DNA of 64,000 bases, from contig JALDYI010000001.1 in NCBI GenBank assembly GCA_032154105.1, positions 62,001 through 126,000 on the forward strand. The letters run 5' to 3'. Positions 42,104 to 52,404 of this stretch are shown piece by piece (position 1 is the stretch's first letter; each line of letters opens with the position of its first letter). Origin of the DNA: UBA6022 sp032154105 (GTDB lineage Bacteria > Patescibacteriota > Saccharimonadia > Saccharimonadales > Saccharimonadaceae). The position numbers and the translations under genes were made by a program. The notes below the pieces were generated by a model. The model had not been told where the DNA came from. It made no database searches and saw only the letters and a list, made by a program, of their open reading frames with translations.

Positions 42104-43522
42104 ATGAGTGTTATTTTTAAACGTACAAAGATTTTGGCTACGCTTGGGCCTCCAACAAGCAACCCTGAGATAATCGAACAGCTAGCGCTTGCTGGCGTGA
42201 ACGGTTTCCGCTTGAACTTTAGCCACGGCGACTACGCTGAGCGCGATGATCAGATCACTTGGATTCGCGACGCATCTGCAAAGATTGGCAAGCCAGTTGC
42301 GATCCTTCAGGATCTCCAAGGCCCAAAGATCCGTCTTGGTATGCTAAATGAAAATGTGAGCGTAAAGAAGGGTGATGAGATTGTTCTCGATCATGCCGCA
42401 GAACATAATGGTATGACCTTCCCGGTTCAGTACAACTTGGCTGAAAAGGTAAAGGTCGGTGAGCCGATCTACATCTTTGATGGCAAGATTCGCACGACTG
42501 TTGTTGAGATTCCATCTGCCACTGCCATTAAGCTTCGTGTTGAAAACGACGGCACGCTTATGAGCAAGAAGGGTATCAACCTTCCTGATACCGATTTTGG
42601 TGGCGATATTTTGACACCGAAAGACCTTAAGGATGTCGAGTACGGTGCGACGAAAGATATCGACTACGTTGCGCTTAGCTTCGTGCAAAGTGCCGATGAT
42701 ATCAATAACCTTCGCCAGATTCTTGTCGGCCTTGGATCTGATGCGCAGATTATCTCAAAGATTGAGACAAAAGCTGCTATCAAGCCAGAGGCGCTTGAAG
42801 AAATCGTAAAGGCAAGCGACGGTGTCATGGTTGCTCGTGGTGACCTTGCGGTTGAAGCCGGTGCCGAAGTGGTGCCAATCGTACAGCGTCGTATTATCGC
42901 GCTTTGTCGCAAGCACGGAAAGCTCAGCATCGTTGCGACCCAGATGATGGCAAGCATGGTTGATAACCCAGAGCCAACTCGTGCCGAAGTGAGTGACGTT
43001 GCAAACGCGGTCATCCAAGGTGCGGACACGGTGATGCTTTCAGACGAGACAGCCAATGGCCAGTACCCACTTGAGACGGTTGCGGCCATGAAGAAAGTTA
43101 TCTTGTTTGCGCAGGACAACGCTTCAGTTGCGCCAATTCATGATGAAATTCACAGTAAAAACGCTCAGCAGGACGCTATTAGTGCTGCTGCGGTCAGCCT
43201 TGCTATTCAGCTAAAAGTTGACGCTATCGTGGCCGAGACGAAATCGGGCTCAACGGCGGCAAATATTGCTGGTCACCGCCCGAATCTCCCAATTATTAGC
43301 GTGACAAGTAGTGCTCGCGCTGCTCAGCAACTCGCGCTTAACTACGCAAACCGTAGCTTTGTCCGCCCAGATGGTGAGCGTGCTGGATTTGATATTGCCC
43401 GTGAGCTTAAAGACGACGGTTTCTTTGGCGATCAGGCGACAGCGACAGTTGCGATTGTCAGTGGACGTCAGCCAGGGCTTGTCGGTGCAACCGACACAAT
43501 CAAAGTTCGCGTGCTAGAATAG
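42104..43522 (+). CDS. pyk: pyruvate kinase
   Basis: 472-aa pyruvate kinase making ATP and pyruvate from PEP. Motifs RLNFSHG, ISKIETKAAI (catalytic Lys), VMVARGDL and MLSDETANG are present, with a full C-terminal domain. Start 42104 is chosen: TACAAT at 42091-42096 lies 7 nt upstream (leaderless), whereas a frame from 42014 would contain that promoter. First of a pyk-pgk-tpiA glycolytic run. Confidence 0.96.
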   Translation: MSVIFKRTKILATLGPPTSNPEIIEQLALAGVNGFRLNFSHGDYAERDDQITWIRDASAKIGKPVAILQDLQGPKIRLGMLNENVSVKKGDEIVLDHAAEHNGMTFPVQYNLAEKVKVGEPIYIFDGKIRTTVVEIPSATAIKLRVENDGTLMSKKGINLPDTDFGGDILTPKDLKDVEYGATKDIDYVALSFVQSADDINNLRQILVGLGSDAQIISKIETKAAIKPEALEEIVKASDGVMVARGDLAVEAGAEVVPIVQRRIIALCRKHGKLSIVATQMMASMVDNPEPTRAEVSDVANAVIQGADTVMLSDETANGQYPLETVAAMKKVILFAQDNASVAPIHDEIHSKNAQQDAISAAAVSLAIQLKVDAIVAETKSGSTAANIAGHRPNLPIISVTSSARAAQQLALNYANRSFVRPDGERAGFDIARELKDDGFFGDQATATVAIVSGRQPGLVGATDTIKVRVLE

Positions 43523-43550
43523 AGATAGCTAAATAAAAGGGTGGGGCCTG

Positions 43551-44783
43551 ATGAACGCAGGATTTTTCAAACAAACAATTCGCGATGTACCGCTTGAACA
43601 TACGACTGTGCTCGTGCGGGCTGATTATAATGTGCCGCTTACGAAAGACGGCCAGATTGCTGACGACCTGCGTATTCGTGCAAGTATTCCCACTCTTCAA
43701 TATCTGCTCGACCACGGCTGTAAAGTCGTGGTCATGAGTCATTTAGGACGTCCTGAGGGCCGCGATGCGAGCCTGAGCCTTGAAGTTGTTGGTGAGCGAC
43801 TCGCGCAGTTGCTACGGCGACCGGTTCATTTTATTGATGATTGTATCGGTGATCGCGTGCATCAAGTAGTCAAGCGTGCGCCCAAAAATGGCATCGTGTT
43901 GCTTGAGAACCTTCGTTTTTATAAAGAAGAAGAGGCTGACGATCAGGAGTTTGCTAAGAAGATAGCCCGCGCAACGGGTGCTCGTTATTTTGTACAGGAC
44001 GGTTTTGGTGTGGTGCATCGTGCCCATGCGAGTACGCGCGCTATTACCCTCTACATTCCCGGTGTCGCCGGGCTACTGCTTGAGCGTGAGTATGAAACCA
44101 TTACTCATGCCATGAGTGAGCCGAAGCGTCCACTTGTGGCCGTCATGGGCGGGGCTAAGGTAAGTGACAAGATAGCAATTATTGAGCGATTTATTACTGT
44201 CGCCGACACAATATTGGTTGGCGGTGCGATGGCAAATACCTTTCTGTCTTACAAAGGCATCTTTGTGGGTAAAAGCAAAGTAGAGTCGGACCAGGCGCAT
44301 GTGCTTGATGCTATTTACGCCAAAGCAGCCGATAAAGTAGGTACCGATCATTTAGATGAATTTATCCTGCTCCCGAGTGATGTTGCGGTCGATACCGATC
44401 TGGCTGGCGAGCACGGACGGCGTGTCGTGTCGGTTAACGACATAGCCAGTGACGAGCTAGCGCTTGATATTGGCGACCGGACGATTGAGCGGTACTGCGA
44501 CGTAGTAAGTAAGGCTGGAACGGTCATTTGGAACGGGCCGGTTGGGTATTCGACGTTACCCAATTTTGCTCATGGTTCGGCGCGCATTGCAATGGAACTT
44601 GCCACCCACCCGAAGACTACTTCTATTGTTGGCGGTGGTGATACGGCTGAATTTGTCCTCAAGTGGGACGGCCACGACGGGCAGAGTTTTACACATGTCT
44701 CCACTGGTGGCGGTGCTGGCCTAGAGCTCATGGCGGGCGAGAAATTACCAGGTGTTGAAAGTTTGCTAGACGCTCGGAAATAA
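43551..44783 (+). CDS. pgk: phosphoglycerate kinase
   Basis: 410-aa PGK. Substrate residues RADYNVPL and SHLGRPEGR, GGAKVSDKI, WNGPVGYSTLP, the nucleotide loop GGGDTAEFV and STGGGAGLELM are present. It follows pyk by 28 nt and has a GGTGGGG SD. Confidence 0.96.
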   Translation: MNAGFFKQTIRDVPLEHTTVLVRADYNVPLTKDGQIADDLRIRASIPTLQYLLDHGCKVVVMSHLGRPEGRDASLSLEVVGERLAQLLRRPVHFIDDCIGDRVHQVVKRAPKNGIVLLENLRFYKEEEADDQEFAKKIARATGARYFVQDGFGVVHRAHASTRAITLYIPGVAGLLLEREYETITHAMSEPKRPLVAVMGGAKVSDKIAIIERFITVADTILVGGAMANTFLSYKGIFVGKSKVESDQAHVLDAIYAKAADKVGTDHLDEFILLPSDVAVDTDLAGEHGRRVVSVNDIASDELALDIGDRTIERYCDVVSKAGTVIWNGPVGYSTLPNFAHGSARIAMELATHPKTTSIVGGGDTAEFVLKWDGHDGQSFTHVSTGGGAGLELMAGEKLPGVESLLDARK

Positions 44784-44808
44784 TTAGGATACACTAAGCA
44801 TAAGTATT

Positions 44809-45594
44809 ATGGCAAGTAAAAACACTCTCATCGTTGGTAACTGGAAAATGAACCTTAACATGCACGAGGCAAGCTTGTATTTGCATCAGCTATCAGGGCT
44901 AGTGAAGGTGCGTCGTGATGTTGAGGTGGTGCTAGCTCCGACTATCTTTACACTTCAATCACTTAGCCTTCAGATCAACCGACGACAGTTCAAATTAGCC
45001 GCCCAGAACCTCTACTGGCGCGACCACGGGGCCTTTACCGGTGAGGTGTCGGCGACGCAACTACGCGGCATTGTCGACTTCGCTATTATCGGTCACTCCG
45101 AGCGTCGTCATGTCTTTGGCGAGACTGATAAAGATGTACGCAATAAGGTACAAGCGGCCATTCGCAATAATATACGTCCGATTCTTTGTGTTGGTGAAAC
45201 AACTGCCGAGCGTATCTATGGTGAAACCAATGATGTGCTGCACGACCAGCTCATCGGCGGCCTTGCCAATGTGACGAGCGAAGAGCTAAAAGAGGTGATC
45301 ATTGCATATGAGCCTGTTTGGGCGATCGGTACCGGCAATAACGCATTGCCGAGTGACGTAACGACGGCGATTAAAGCGATCCGTAGTCAGATTAAACATC
45401 TCTATGGCAAGCAGGCATCTGAAGATATAACTGTCCTTTATGGTGGTAGCGTGACGGCGAGTAGCGCTGCTGACTATTTGGCACTGTCGGAAGTGAACGG
45501 ATTATTGATTGGTGGCGCGAGCCTTGATGCACATGCATTTACCGATATTATTACAAAGGCGCATAAGGGTTCAGCGGTCGCGAAGAGCGCATAG
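44809..45594 (+). CDS. tpiA: triosephosphate isomerase
   Basis: 261-aa TIM barrel. Catalytic Lys13 (GNWKMN), His96 (IIGHSERR), Glu168 (AYEPVWAIGTG) and the phosphate loop YGGSVTASS are all present. It lies 25 nt after pgk. Confidence 0.97.
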   Translation: MASKNTLIVGNWKMNLNMHEASLYLHQLSGLVKVRRDVEVVLAPTIFTLQSLSLQINRRQFKLAAQNLYWRDHGAFTGEVSATQLRGIVDFAIIGHSERRHVFGETDKDVRNKVQAAIRNNIRPILCVGETTAERIYGETNDVLHDQLIGGLANVTSEELKEVIIAYEPVWAIGTGNNALPSDVTTAIKAIRSQIKHLYGKQASEDITVLYGGSVTASSAADYLALSEVNGLLIGGASLDAHAFTDIITKAHKGSAVAKSA

Positions 45595-45599
45595 GTGGG

Positions 45600-46742
45600 A
45601 TGATGAAAGACTTAGATTTTGACGAACTTGACCAGGCAGTAAATTCATTGATGACCGGCATTCCAAAGACGCCAGCTCCGCAAGACGACAAGGCGGCCGA
45701 GAAGACATTAACAATCATGCCCACATTATCCGAGAACGAACGCCCGTCGTTTGCAACACTTGAGCAGACCGCATCACAAGCCGGTACGGAGATCGAAAAA
45801 GCAGAGGTCAGTACGACAGCACCGAGCCTTATGAACCCGCTCGCAGCTCGTCGCAGTAGCGGTCGTTTTATGGATGTTGTTCATCCATCGTCTGACATGA
45901 AGATTAATAATCGTCCGGTGACGTCGCGTGAGGGTATTCAGCTCAATCCGATTGCGCCTCGACCTGTCGTGGTCGAGCCTCAGCCGAGTCGTGAGCCGGA
46001 AGTATTTGCTGCAGCGGCTGATCAAACACCTGAGGTTGTTGAGCAGCCTCTTGAGTCGAATCCATGGCCAGATCCTATTGATATGATGACGCCGACGCCC
46101 GTACTGGATGCCGTTGAGCATGCGACTGCGGTCGAAGAGGCTAGTGTGCCGGAAGTGTCAGTGCCAAGTGTTGCGGTTAATGCCGAAGAGCCCGCACCAC
46201 TCCAGACCCCTTTCTTGACCGACACAAAGGTGGAGAAACGTCCGCTTGGCGCCTTTGCTGTCGAGCAGCAGGTCGTCACTGAGAATATGCCCGAAGCTGA
46301 AGTTGCCAGTGATGATATCGTAGCCGAGACTCAGCCGCCTGTTGATCTGTTGTCGTCAGACGCTACTCCTAATCAAGAGGTTGCCGCTGAGCTTCCAGAC
46401 GAACTGCAGCACGATCTTATTAAAATTGAGTCTGATAGTGAAGTGACGCAGAGTGAGCCGGTTGCCGAGAAGACTGTTTCAGCGCCTTCATTTACTGAAC
46501 CTGTCGTAACGCCCGTACCAACTGTAGCGACCGGCCCTGCCTCGATACAGCCGCAGTACAAAGAAGAGCCAAGTAGTACAAAAGAAGAGCACGCTGGTAT
46601 TTATGACACCGACAGCTATCACAAGCCACTTGCGCATCCTGCCAAGAAAAAGTCAGGCTGGCTGTGGGTGCTATGGATTGTTCTACTGCTTGCACTTGGT
46701 GCTGGTGGAGCCGCGGCGCTTTACTATTTTAAGATTATTTAG
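45600..46742 (+). CDS. hypothetical tail-anchored acidic protein
   Basis: 380 aa: a long, low-complexity acidic region rich in Glu, Val, Pro, Thr and Ala (residues 1-340), likely disordered, then a basic stretch HPAKKKSG and one C-terminal transmembrane helix (about 354-377). No family recognised. It starts 5 nt after tpiA with an AGGTGGG SD, so it is in the glycolytic operon. ATG 45603 is an alternative start. Confidence 0.75.
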   Translation: MMKDLDFDELDQAVNSLMTGIPKTPAPQDDKAAEKTLTIMPTLSENERPSFATLEQTASQAGTEIEKAEVSTTAPSLMNPLAARRSSGRFMDVVHPSSDMKINNRPVTSREGIQLNPIAPRPVVVEPQPSREPEVFAAAADQTPEVVEQPLESNPWPDPIDMMTPTPVLDAVEHATAVEEASVPEVSVPSVAVNAEEPAPLQTPFLTDTKVEKRPLGAFAVEQQVVTENMPEAEVASDDIVAETQPPVDLLSSDATPNQEVAAELPDELQHDLIKIESDSEVTQSEPVAEKTVSAPSFTEPVVTPVPTVATGPASIQPQYKEEPSSTKEEHAGIYDTDSYHKPLAHPAKKKSGWLWVLWIVLLLALGAGGAAALYYFKII

Positions 46743-46781
46743 TCTCAACTTACGACTTAAAAACAGGTATACTAGAGAGTA

Positions 46782-48896
46782 ATGGATTTACTTGAGGGGC
46801 TTAATGAGGCGCAGGCCGATGCGGTGCAGACGACGTCTGGGCCGTTGCTTATTTTGGCGGGAGCCGGTAGTGGCAAGACAAAAACACTGACACATCGTAT
46901 TGCTCACTTGATCGCGCATGAGAATATTTGGCCAAATGAAATATTGGCCGTGACATTCACCAATAAAGCAGCTCGTGAGATGCGTGAACGACTGGGCGTA
47001 CTGTTGGGTCAGAACGGCGCGAGCCGTGGGTTCATGCCGTGGATGGGAACATTCCATGGTATTTGTGTTCGTATGCTTCGACAAGAGGGTGAGGCAATTA
47101 AGATTGCCAAAAATTTTGTTATTTATGATGAAGATGATCGCCAAGGGCTTATCAAGCAAGCGATGAAGCAGTTGTCGATTGGCGACAAAGAGATTAAAGC
47201 TCGGAGCGTGAGTTCGATGATCTCAAGTGCCAAGAATGAAATGGTCGGACCGGTTGAATTTGAAGCCACCGCCCAATTTCCGTATCAGAAAAATATTGCC
47301 AAGATCTACATAGCCTACGAAAACATGCGCCGCGCAGCCGGTGCGCTCGATTTTGATGACCTGCTACTTGAGACGGTTCGTCTTTTCAAGGAAGCGCCAG
47401 AAGTGCGTAAAAAGTGGCAAATACAGTTCAAGCACATTCTGATCGACGAGTATCAGGATACAAACGCCGCGCAGTATCATATCATCAAGCATCTTGTGAA
47501 TGATCTGCGCAATATCTGTGTCGTGGGTGATGATTGGCAGTCGATCTATAGTTGGCGCGGGGCTGATTTTACAAACATCCTTAACTTTGAGCGTGACTTC
47601 AAGGGTGCCAAGGTGATTAAGCTCGAGCAAAATTATCGCAGCACTGGTCATATTCTCGAGGCGGCCAACAATGTTATCACGAAAAACACCCAGCGAACTG
47701 ACAAGAAGCTATGGACGGCCGAGGCTAATGGTGCACCGGTGCAGGTGCATGGTACCTACGACGAGGCCGAAGAGGCGAATCTGGTGGCGAGTCGCATATC
47801 GTCACATACGGCCATGGGTGCACGAAAGTTTGGCGACTTTGCGGTGTTGTACCGCGCCAATGCACAGAGCTATACGCTGGAACGCGCTTTCTTGCAGCAG
47901 CGGGTGCCATATCAGATTGTTGGTGGCGTGCGTTTCTATGACCGCAAGGAAATCAAGGATATTATTGCCTACCTGCGCCTTATGTATCAGCCGAACGACC
48001 GCATGAGCTTTAGTCGTATCGTCAATGTCCCAACGCGCGGCATTGGTGCGACGAGCTTGGAGAAGTTTTTACTTTGGCAGGCGGGAAGCGGCATGGATAT
48101 TATTTCTGCACTTACTAATGTTGATCAGGCGACGACGATCACCACACGAGCTCGGTCGGCGCTGGCGCTGCTCGGAGGTAAGCTGCGGACGATTCAGCTG
48201 ATGGTCGACGACGGAAATCCGAGTGATATTATTGAAAAGATTTTAGCATCAACAGGCTACCGTGCGTATTTGCAAGACGGTACGCCTCAGGCTGAAGAGC
48301 GCGAAGCAAATATCGGCTCACTAGTATCTGATGCTAAGAGCTTTGCTGGTTTGCCAGAATTTCTCGAAGAAGTGGCGCTTATGTCGAGTGCAGACACTGC
48401 AGAGGCAGAAGAGAAGGTGACGCTAATGACCCTTCATGCCGCTAAGGGCCTCGAATTTCCAGTTGTCTTTATGGTGGGTATGGAAGAAGGGATCTTCCCG
48501 CATGCCAGAGTGTACGAGGCGGGACCGAGTGAGCTCGAGGAAGAGCGGCGACTATGCTACGTTGGTATGACAAGGGCGCGCGAAGAACTGCATCTTAGCT
48601 ATGCGCAGAGCCGCTTGCAGTTTGGGCAACGTGGCTATAATCCACCGTCGCGTTTCTTGGCTGATATGGGCGATAATGCCATGATGACGACTGCCGAGCC
48701 AAAAGTGACGCGTGATATGGATCAGGATTATTTTAGTGACGAACTGCCATTTGAGATAGGCGATAGGGTGCGCTCGGCTGCCTTCGGTACTGGTGAGATC
48801 CGAGATGTTGAAGGTTTGGCGGTGACAATTCTGTTTGATAGTGGCTATAGCAAGAAGCTGAATGCCGAGTATGCCCGGCTCGAGAAACTAGGTTAA
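46782..48896 (+). CDS. pcrA: UvrD/PcrA-family DNA helicase
   Basis: 704-aa superfamily 1 3'-5' helicase. Walker A GAGSGKTK (27-34), Walker B ILIDEYQDTN, VGDDWQSIYSWRGAD, QNYRST, LMTLHAAKGLEFPVVF and EEERRLCYVGMTRAREEL are present, and the C-terminal tudor-like tail FEIGDRVRSAAFGTGEI is typical of PcrA/UvrD. Roles: nucleotide excision repair and clearing of replication blocks. TATACT lies 8 nt before the ATG (leaderless). Confidence 0.96.
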   Translation: MDLLEGLNEAQADAVQTTSGPLLILAGAGSGKTKTLTHRIAHLIAHENIWPNEILAVTFTNKAAREMRERLGVLLGQNGASRGFMPWMGTFHGICVRMLRQEGEAIKIAKNFVIYDEDDRQGLIKQAMKQLSIGDKEIKARSVSSMISSAKNEMVGPVEFEATAQFPYQKNIAKIYIAYENMRRAAGALDFDDLLLETVRLFKEAPEVRKKWQIQFKHILIDEYQDTNAAQYHIIKHLVNDLRNICVVGDDWQSIYSWRGADFTNILNFERDFKGAKVIKLEQNYRSTGHILEAANNVITKNTQRTDKKLWTAEANGAPVQVHGTYDEAEEANLVASRISSHTAMGARKFGDFAVLYRANAQSYTLERAFLQQRVPYQIVGGVRFYDRKEIKDIIAYLRLMYQPNDRMSFSRIVNVPTRGIGATSLEKFLLWQAGSGMDIISALTNVDQATTITTRARSALALLGGKLRTIQLMVDDGNPSDIIEKILASTGYRAYLQDGTPQAEEREANIGSLVSDAKSFAGLPEFLEEVALMSSADTAEAEEKVTLMTLHAAKGLEFPVVFMVGMEEGIFPHARVYEAGPSELEEERRLCYVGMTRAREELHLSYAQSRLQFGQRGYNPPSRFLADMGDNAMMTTAEPKVTRDMDQDYFSDELPFEIGDRVRSAAFGTGEIRDVEGLAVTILFDSGYSKKLNAEYARLEKLG

Positions 48897-48949
48897 GTGG
48901 CTATTTTTTGGTATACTAAAGAGAACACGCCCTGGGTGGTGTTATACGC

Positions 48950-50110
48950 ATGAGATCTATTATCCGTACATCGAACACACCAATGCGCGCCTTTCTTATT
49001 GCTGGCGTCTTTCTTGCTATCGTGACTGCCGTCATTGCTATCGCGCGTGTTGCAAACGCTCAAGAACCATCGTCGGCACCTAATGGACGGCTGATTACGG
49101 TTCATGACCGGGGAACTGAAAAAGTATTCCTCTCTAAGGCCAATACTATTGGCGACGCACTCAAAGAAGCGGGCATTCCATTTGACGCCACTGATGCTGT
49201 GGAGCCAGCCACAAGTGAGCCGCTTGTGGCGACTGACTATCAGGTAAATATCTATCGTTCGCGCCCAGTTGTGGTAGTGGACGGCGCACTGAACCGCGTT
49301 GTAATGACGCCGTACCAAACCCCGGTTAAAATTGCTAAGCACGCCGGTATTACACTGTACGACGAAGATACTGCCGCTATTGGTCCGAGTAGCGACATTA
49401 TCAATGAAGGCGCCGGCCTTCGCATGATAATTGACCGTGCAACACAGTTTGGTTTTACGCTCTATGGCAAAAACATCGATGCTCGCACGCAAGCCGCGAC
49501 CGTAGGTGAGATGCTGAAAGAAAAGAATATTACGCTCGCCGAAAATGACGTGCTGTCGGTTGATCAAAGCGCGCCAATTGTGGCGGGTATGGCAGTTGAG
49601 CTATGGCGCAATGGCGTTCAGACAGTTACGCAGGACGAAGAAGTGAAGTTTGAGACCGAGCAAATCAAGGACGCTGATCAGGCAGTTGGTTATAAGAAAG
49701 TTCAAACACCGGGAGTAGCTGGTAAACGTACAGTTACATATGAAGTTGAAATGAAGAATGGCCAGGAGCTGAACCGAAAAGAGATTCAAAGTGTTGTCAC
49801 TGCCCAGCCACAAAAGCAGGTTGAGGTTGTTGGTACGAAAGCTACGAATACCTTCACGGGGGATTTTGCCGGTGCACTTGCACGCTTGAGAAGCTGCGAA
49901 GGAAGTTATACATCAAACACAGGCAATGGCTACTACGGAGCCTATCAGTATGATCTTGGCACATGGGCTAACTATGCCGGATTTGCGAACGCCTCACTTG
50001 CACCACCGGCTATACAAGACGAAAAAGCGTGGATTACCTACCAAGCTCGTGGATGGCAGCCATGGCCATCATGCAAGATAAAAATGGGACTGCAGGACAT
50101 CTATCGCTAA
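48950..50110 (+). CDS. resuscitation-promoting-factor-like muralytic protein (RpfB/YabE type)
   Basis: 386 aa. Membrane-spanning signal (about 13-37), two or three DUF348 repeats (about 45-215), a G5-like domain (about 220-290: VKFETEQIKDADQAVGYKKVQTPGVAGKRTVTYEV), and an Rpf lysozyme-fold domain (308-376) with catalytic Glu317 in RSCEGSY and a Cys316-Cys375 pair, plus NTGNGYYGAYQY. It cleaves peptidoglycan, its own or a host's. The stop overlaps the rsmA start (TAATG). Confidence 0.92.
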   Translation: MRSIIRTSNTPMRAFLIAGVFLAIVTAVIAIARVANAQEPSSAPNGRLITVHDRGTEKVFLSKANTIGDALKEAGIPFDATDAVEPATSEPLVATDYQVNIYRSRPVVVVDGALNRVVMTPYQTPVKIAKHAGITLYDEDTAAIGPSSDIINEGAGLRMIIDRATQFGFTLYGKNIDARTQAATVGEMLKEKNITLAENDVLSVDQSAPIVAGMAVELWRNGVQTVTQDEEVKFETEQIKDADQAVGYKKVQTPGVAGKRTVTYEVEMKNGQELNRKEIQSVVTAQPQKQVEVVGTKATNTFTGDFAGALARLRSCEGSYTSNTGNGYYGAYQYDLGTWANYAGFANASLAPPAIQDEKAWITYQARGWQPWPSCKIKMGLQDIYR

Positions 50111-50889
50111 TGGCCGGTCCGAATAAATCTCTCGGCCAGCACTGGCTTCGTGACCGTGGTGTCTTGTCGCATATTGCTGATTGCGCTGAGCTTGAGCTAA
50201 CGGATACAGTGCTTGAGATTGGTCCAGGCCTAGGCACACTGACGAGTGAACTGCTTCGTCGCAGTGAAAAAGTGCTGGCAGTGGAGTTTGACGGTGAGCT
50301 TGCCCGTAAGTTACCGGCTCAGTTCCCGGGTAAAAAGCTTGAAGTGGTGCAGAGCGATATTCTTGCATTTGATCTCTCGGTTATGCCGAAGGACTATAAA
50401 GTGGTCGCGAACGTGCCGTATTACATTACGAGTAAAATCGTCCAACTCCTCATGACGGCTGATAATAAGCCATCGATTGCAGTGCTACTCATTCAAAAAG
50501 AAGTGGCTGAACGTCTGGCTGCGAAGCCGGGTGATATGAGCATTCTGGCGGTGAGCGCCCAGCTATTTGCCGATGTGACCGTTGGTGACGTGGTGCCGGC
50601 AGCTCTGTTCACTCCACCGCCGAAAGTAGATAGTCAGGTGGTGATTCTCAAAACTCGTAGCGAGCCGTTTTTGACAGATGTGAATGAAAAAGATTTCTTC
50701 CGCATGGTGAAGGCTGGCTTCTCCGCTAAGCGCAAACAGCTGCGCTCGAGCCTAAGTGGTGGACTGGCGATTTCAAAGCCAGATGCCGAGAGCTTGCTGC
50801 AGAAGGCTGGCATTAGCCCGGATCTCCGCGCCGAAGCGTTGTCGCTCGATGACTGGGTCAATCTGACTCGCCATTTCCTTGCCAAGTAA
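50110..50889 (+). CDS. rsmA: 16S rRNA dimethyladenosine transferase KsgA
   Basis: 259-aa SAM-dependent methyltransferase that dimethylates two adjacent adenines near the 3' end of 16S rRNA. SAM loop EIGPGLGTLT, EFDGEL, and catalytic NVPYYITSK are present. Start 50110 overlaps the Rpf stop by 1 nt and gives the usual GPNKSLGQHWL start; a longer frame would run into the Rpf coding region. Confidence 0.95.
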   Translation: MAGPNKSLGQHWLRDRGVLSHIADCAELELTDTVLEIGPGLGTLTSELLRRSEKVLAVEFDGELARKLPAQFPGKKLEVVQSDILAFDLSVMPKDYKVVANVPYYITSKIVQLLMTADNKPSIAVLLIQKEVAERLAAKPGDMSILAVSAQLFADVTVGDVVPAALFTPPPKVDSQVVILKTRSEPFLTDVNEKDFFRMVKAGFSAKRKQLRSSLSGGLAISKPDAESLLQKAGISPDLRAEALSLDDWVNLTRHFLAK

Positions 50890-50914
50890 CCTATCTGTTA
50901 CAATAAGGTATATT

Positions 50915-52402
50915 ATGGGAAAAAACTTATACATCACGACAGCCATTCCGTACGTTAATGGTACGCCACATATCGGTAACGCGCTCGACTATCTCCTAGC
51001 CGACATCTGGACGCGCTACCAGAAGCAAAACGGCCATGATGTACGTTTTCAAGTAGGCACCGATGAGCACGGCAATAAGATTGCCGCTAAAGCTGCCGAA
51101 AATGGGCTTGATCCAAAGGCGTATACCGATCGTATGTATGGTAATTTCGAACTTCTCATGAAAAAGGTTGGCGCAAGCTACACCGACTTTATTCGTACGA
51201 CCGATCCTCATCATGAAGCCGCCGTGCAGTACATCTGGCAAAAATTACAGCCGTATATCTACAAAGGTAGCTACGAGGGCTGGTACTGTCAGGGGTGTGA
51301 AGCATTCGTAACCGACAAGGAAGCCGCTGCCAATAATGGTATTTGTCCTGATCACAACCAAGCATACCAGCGACTGAGTGAAGATAATTATTACTTAAAG
51401 TCGAGCGCCTTTACCGAGAAGGTTCAGGAAGCGATTGAGTCAAATCGTATGCAGATCATACCAGAATTCCGCAAAAAGGAATTCTTAGAGCTGATCAAAG
51501 ACGGTCTCCAAGATGTGAGCATTTCTCGCCCAAAGAAACATCTGACATGGGGCGTGCCGGTTCCGGGTGATCCTGAGCAGATCATGTATGTATGGATTGA
51601 TGCGCTGGCCAACTACATTACCGTACTTGGCTACCCCGACCGCGAAGGATGGCAGGATTTTTGGCCAGCCGACGTACAGGTGATTGGTAAGGATATTTTG
51701 CGCTTCCACGCTGGCATTTGGCCTGCGATGCTGCTTGGGCTTGACTTGCCACTGCCAAAGAAGTTGCTTGTACACGGCTTTGTAAATGTTGGTGGCTCAA
51801 AGATGAGTAAGACGGTTGGCAATGTAGTTGACCCGAACGAAATCATCGACAACTACGGCCTCGATGCCTTCCGCTACTTCTTTGCACGCCATATCCCGAC
51901 ACTCGACGATGGTGACTTTACGTGGGAGAAGTTTGAAACTGCCTACAACTCAGAGCTTGCGAACGACCTCGGTAATGTCGTATCGCGCGTCGCGAGTATG
52001 ATTACACGCTACCAAGCCGGTGTGATTGGTGAGGCGCCACAAGCCGAACACGACATGCAGCCATACCGCGAGGCAATGGAAGCACTCGAGTTTAACCGGG
52101 CGATCGATGAAGTATGGTTGACGGTTCGCTCACTCAACCAGTATCTTGAGCGTGTAAAGCCATGGGAGATTGCTAAAAACCGCGAGACCGATCCTGAGGC
52201 CGAGGCACATCTTGGTGAAGTATTGGCGCATGCTGTCGGTACGTTGCTTCAGATTGGCGATTTCTTGGTGCCGTTCCTGCCTGGTACTGCGGCATTGATA
52301 CACAAAACTTTCGAGAGCGGCGTGATTGTTCCGCTTGAAAATGGCGTTCTTTTTCCGAAGATCTACCGACACACTGTAGACCCGCGCGCACCAAAGGTAT
52401 AG
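50915..52402 (+). CDS. metG: methionyl-tRNA synthetase
   Basis: 495-aa class I synthetase. HIGN (19-22), a zinc knuckle with YCQGC...CPDH, and KMSKT (296-300) are present, followed by an alpha-helical anticodon domain. No C-terminal EMAP-like tRNA-binding domain. TACAAT lies 10 nt before ATG 50915; the upstream frame to 50879 overlaps rsmA and lacks family similarity. Confidence 0.96.
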   Translation: MGKNLYITTAIPYVNGTPHIGNALDYLLADIWTRYQKQNGHDVRFQVGTDEHGNKIAAKAAENGLDPKAYTDRMYGNFELLMKKVGASYTDFIRTTDPHHEAAVQYIWQKLQPYIYKGSYEGWYCQGCEAFVTDKEAAANNGICPDHNQAYQRLSEDNYYLKSSAFTEKVQEAIESNRMQIIPEFRKKEFLELIKDGLQDVSISRPKKHLTWGVPVPGDPEQIMYVWIDALANYITVLGYPDREGWQDFWPADVQVIGKDILRFHAGIWPAMLLGLDLPLPKKLLVHGFVNVGGSKMSKTVGNVVDPNEIIDNYGLDAFRYFFARHIPTLDDGDFTWEKFETAYNSELANDLGNVVSRVASMITRYQAGVIGEAPQAEHDMQPYREAMEALEFNRAIDEVWLTVRSLNQYLERVKPWEIAKNRETDPEAEAHLGEVLAHAVGTLLQIGDFLVPFLPGTAALIHKTFESGVIVPLENGVLFPKIYRHTVDPRAPKV

Positions 52403-52404
52403 CT

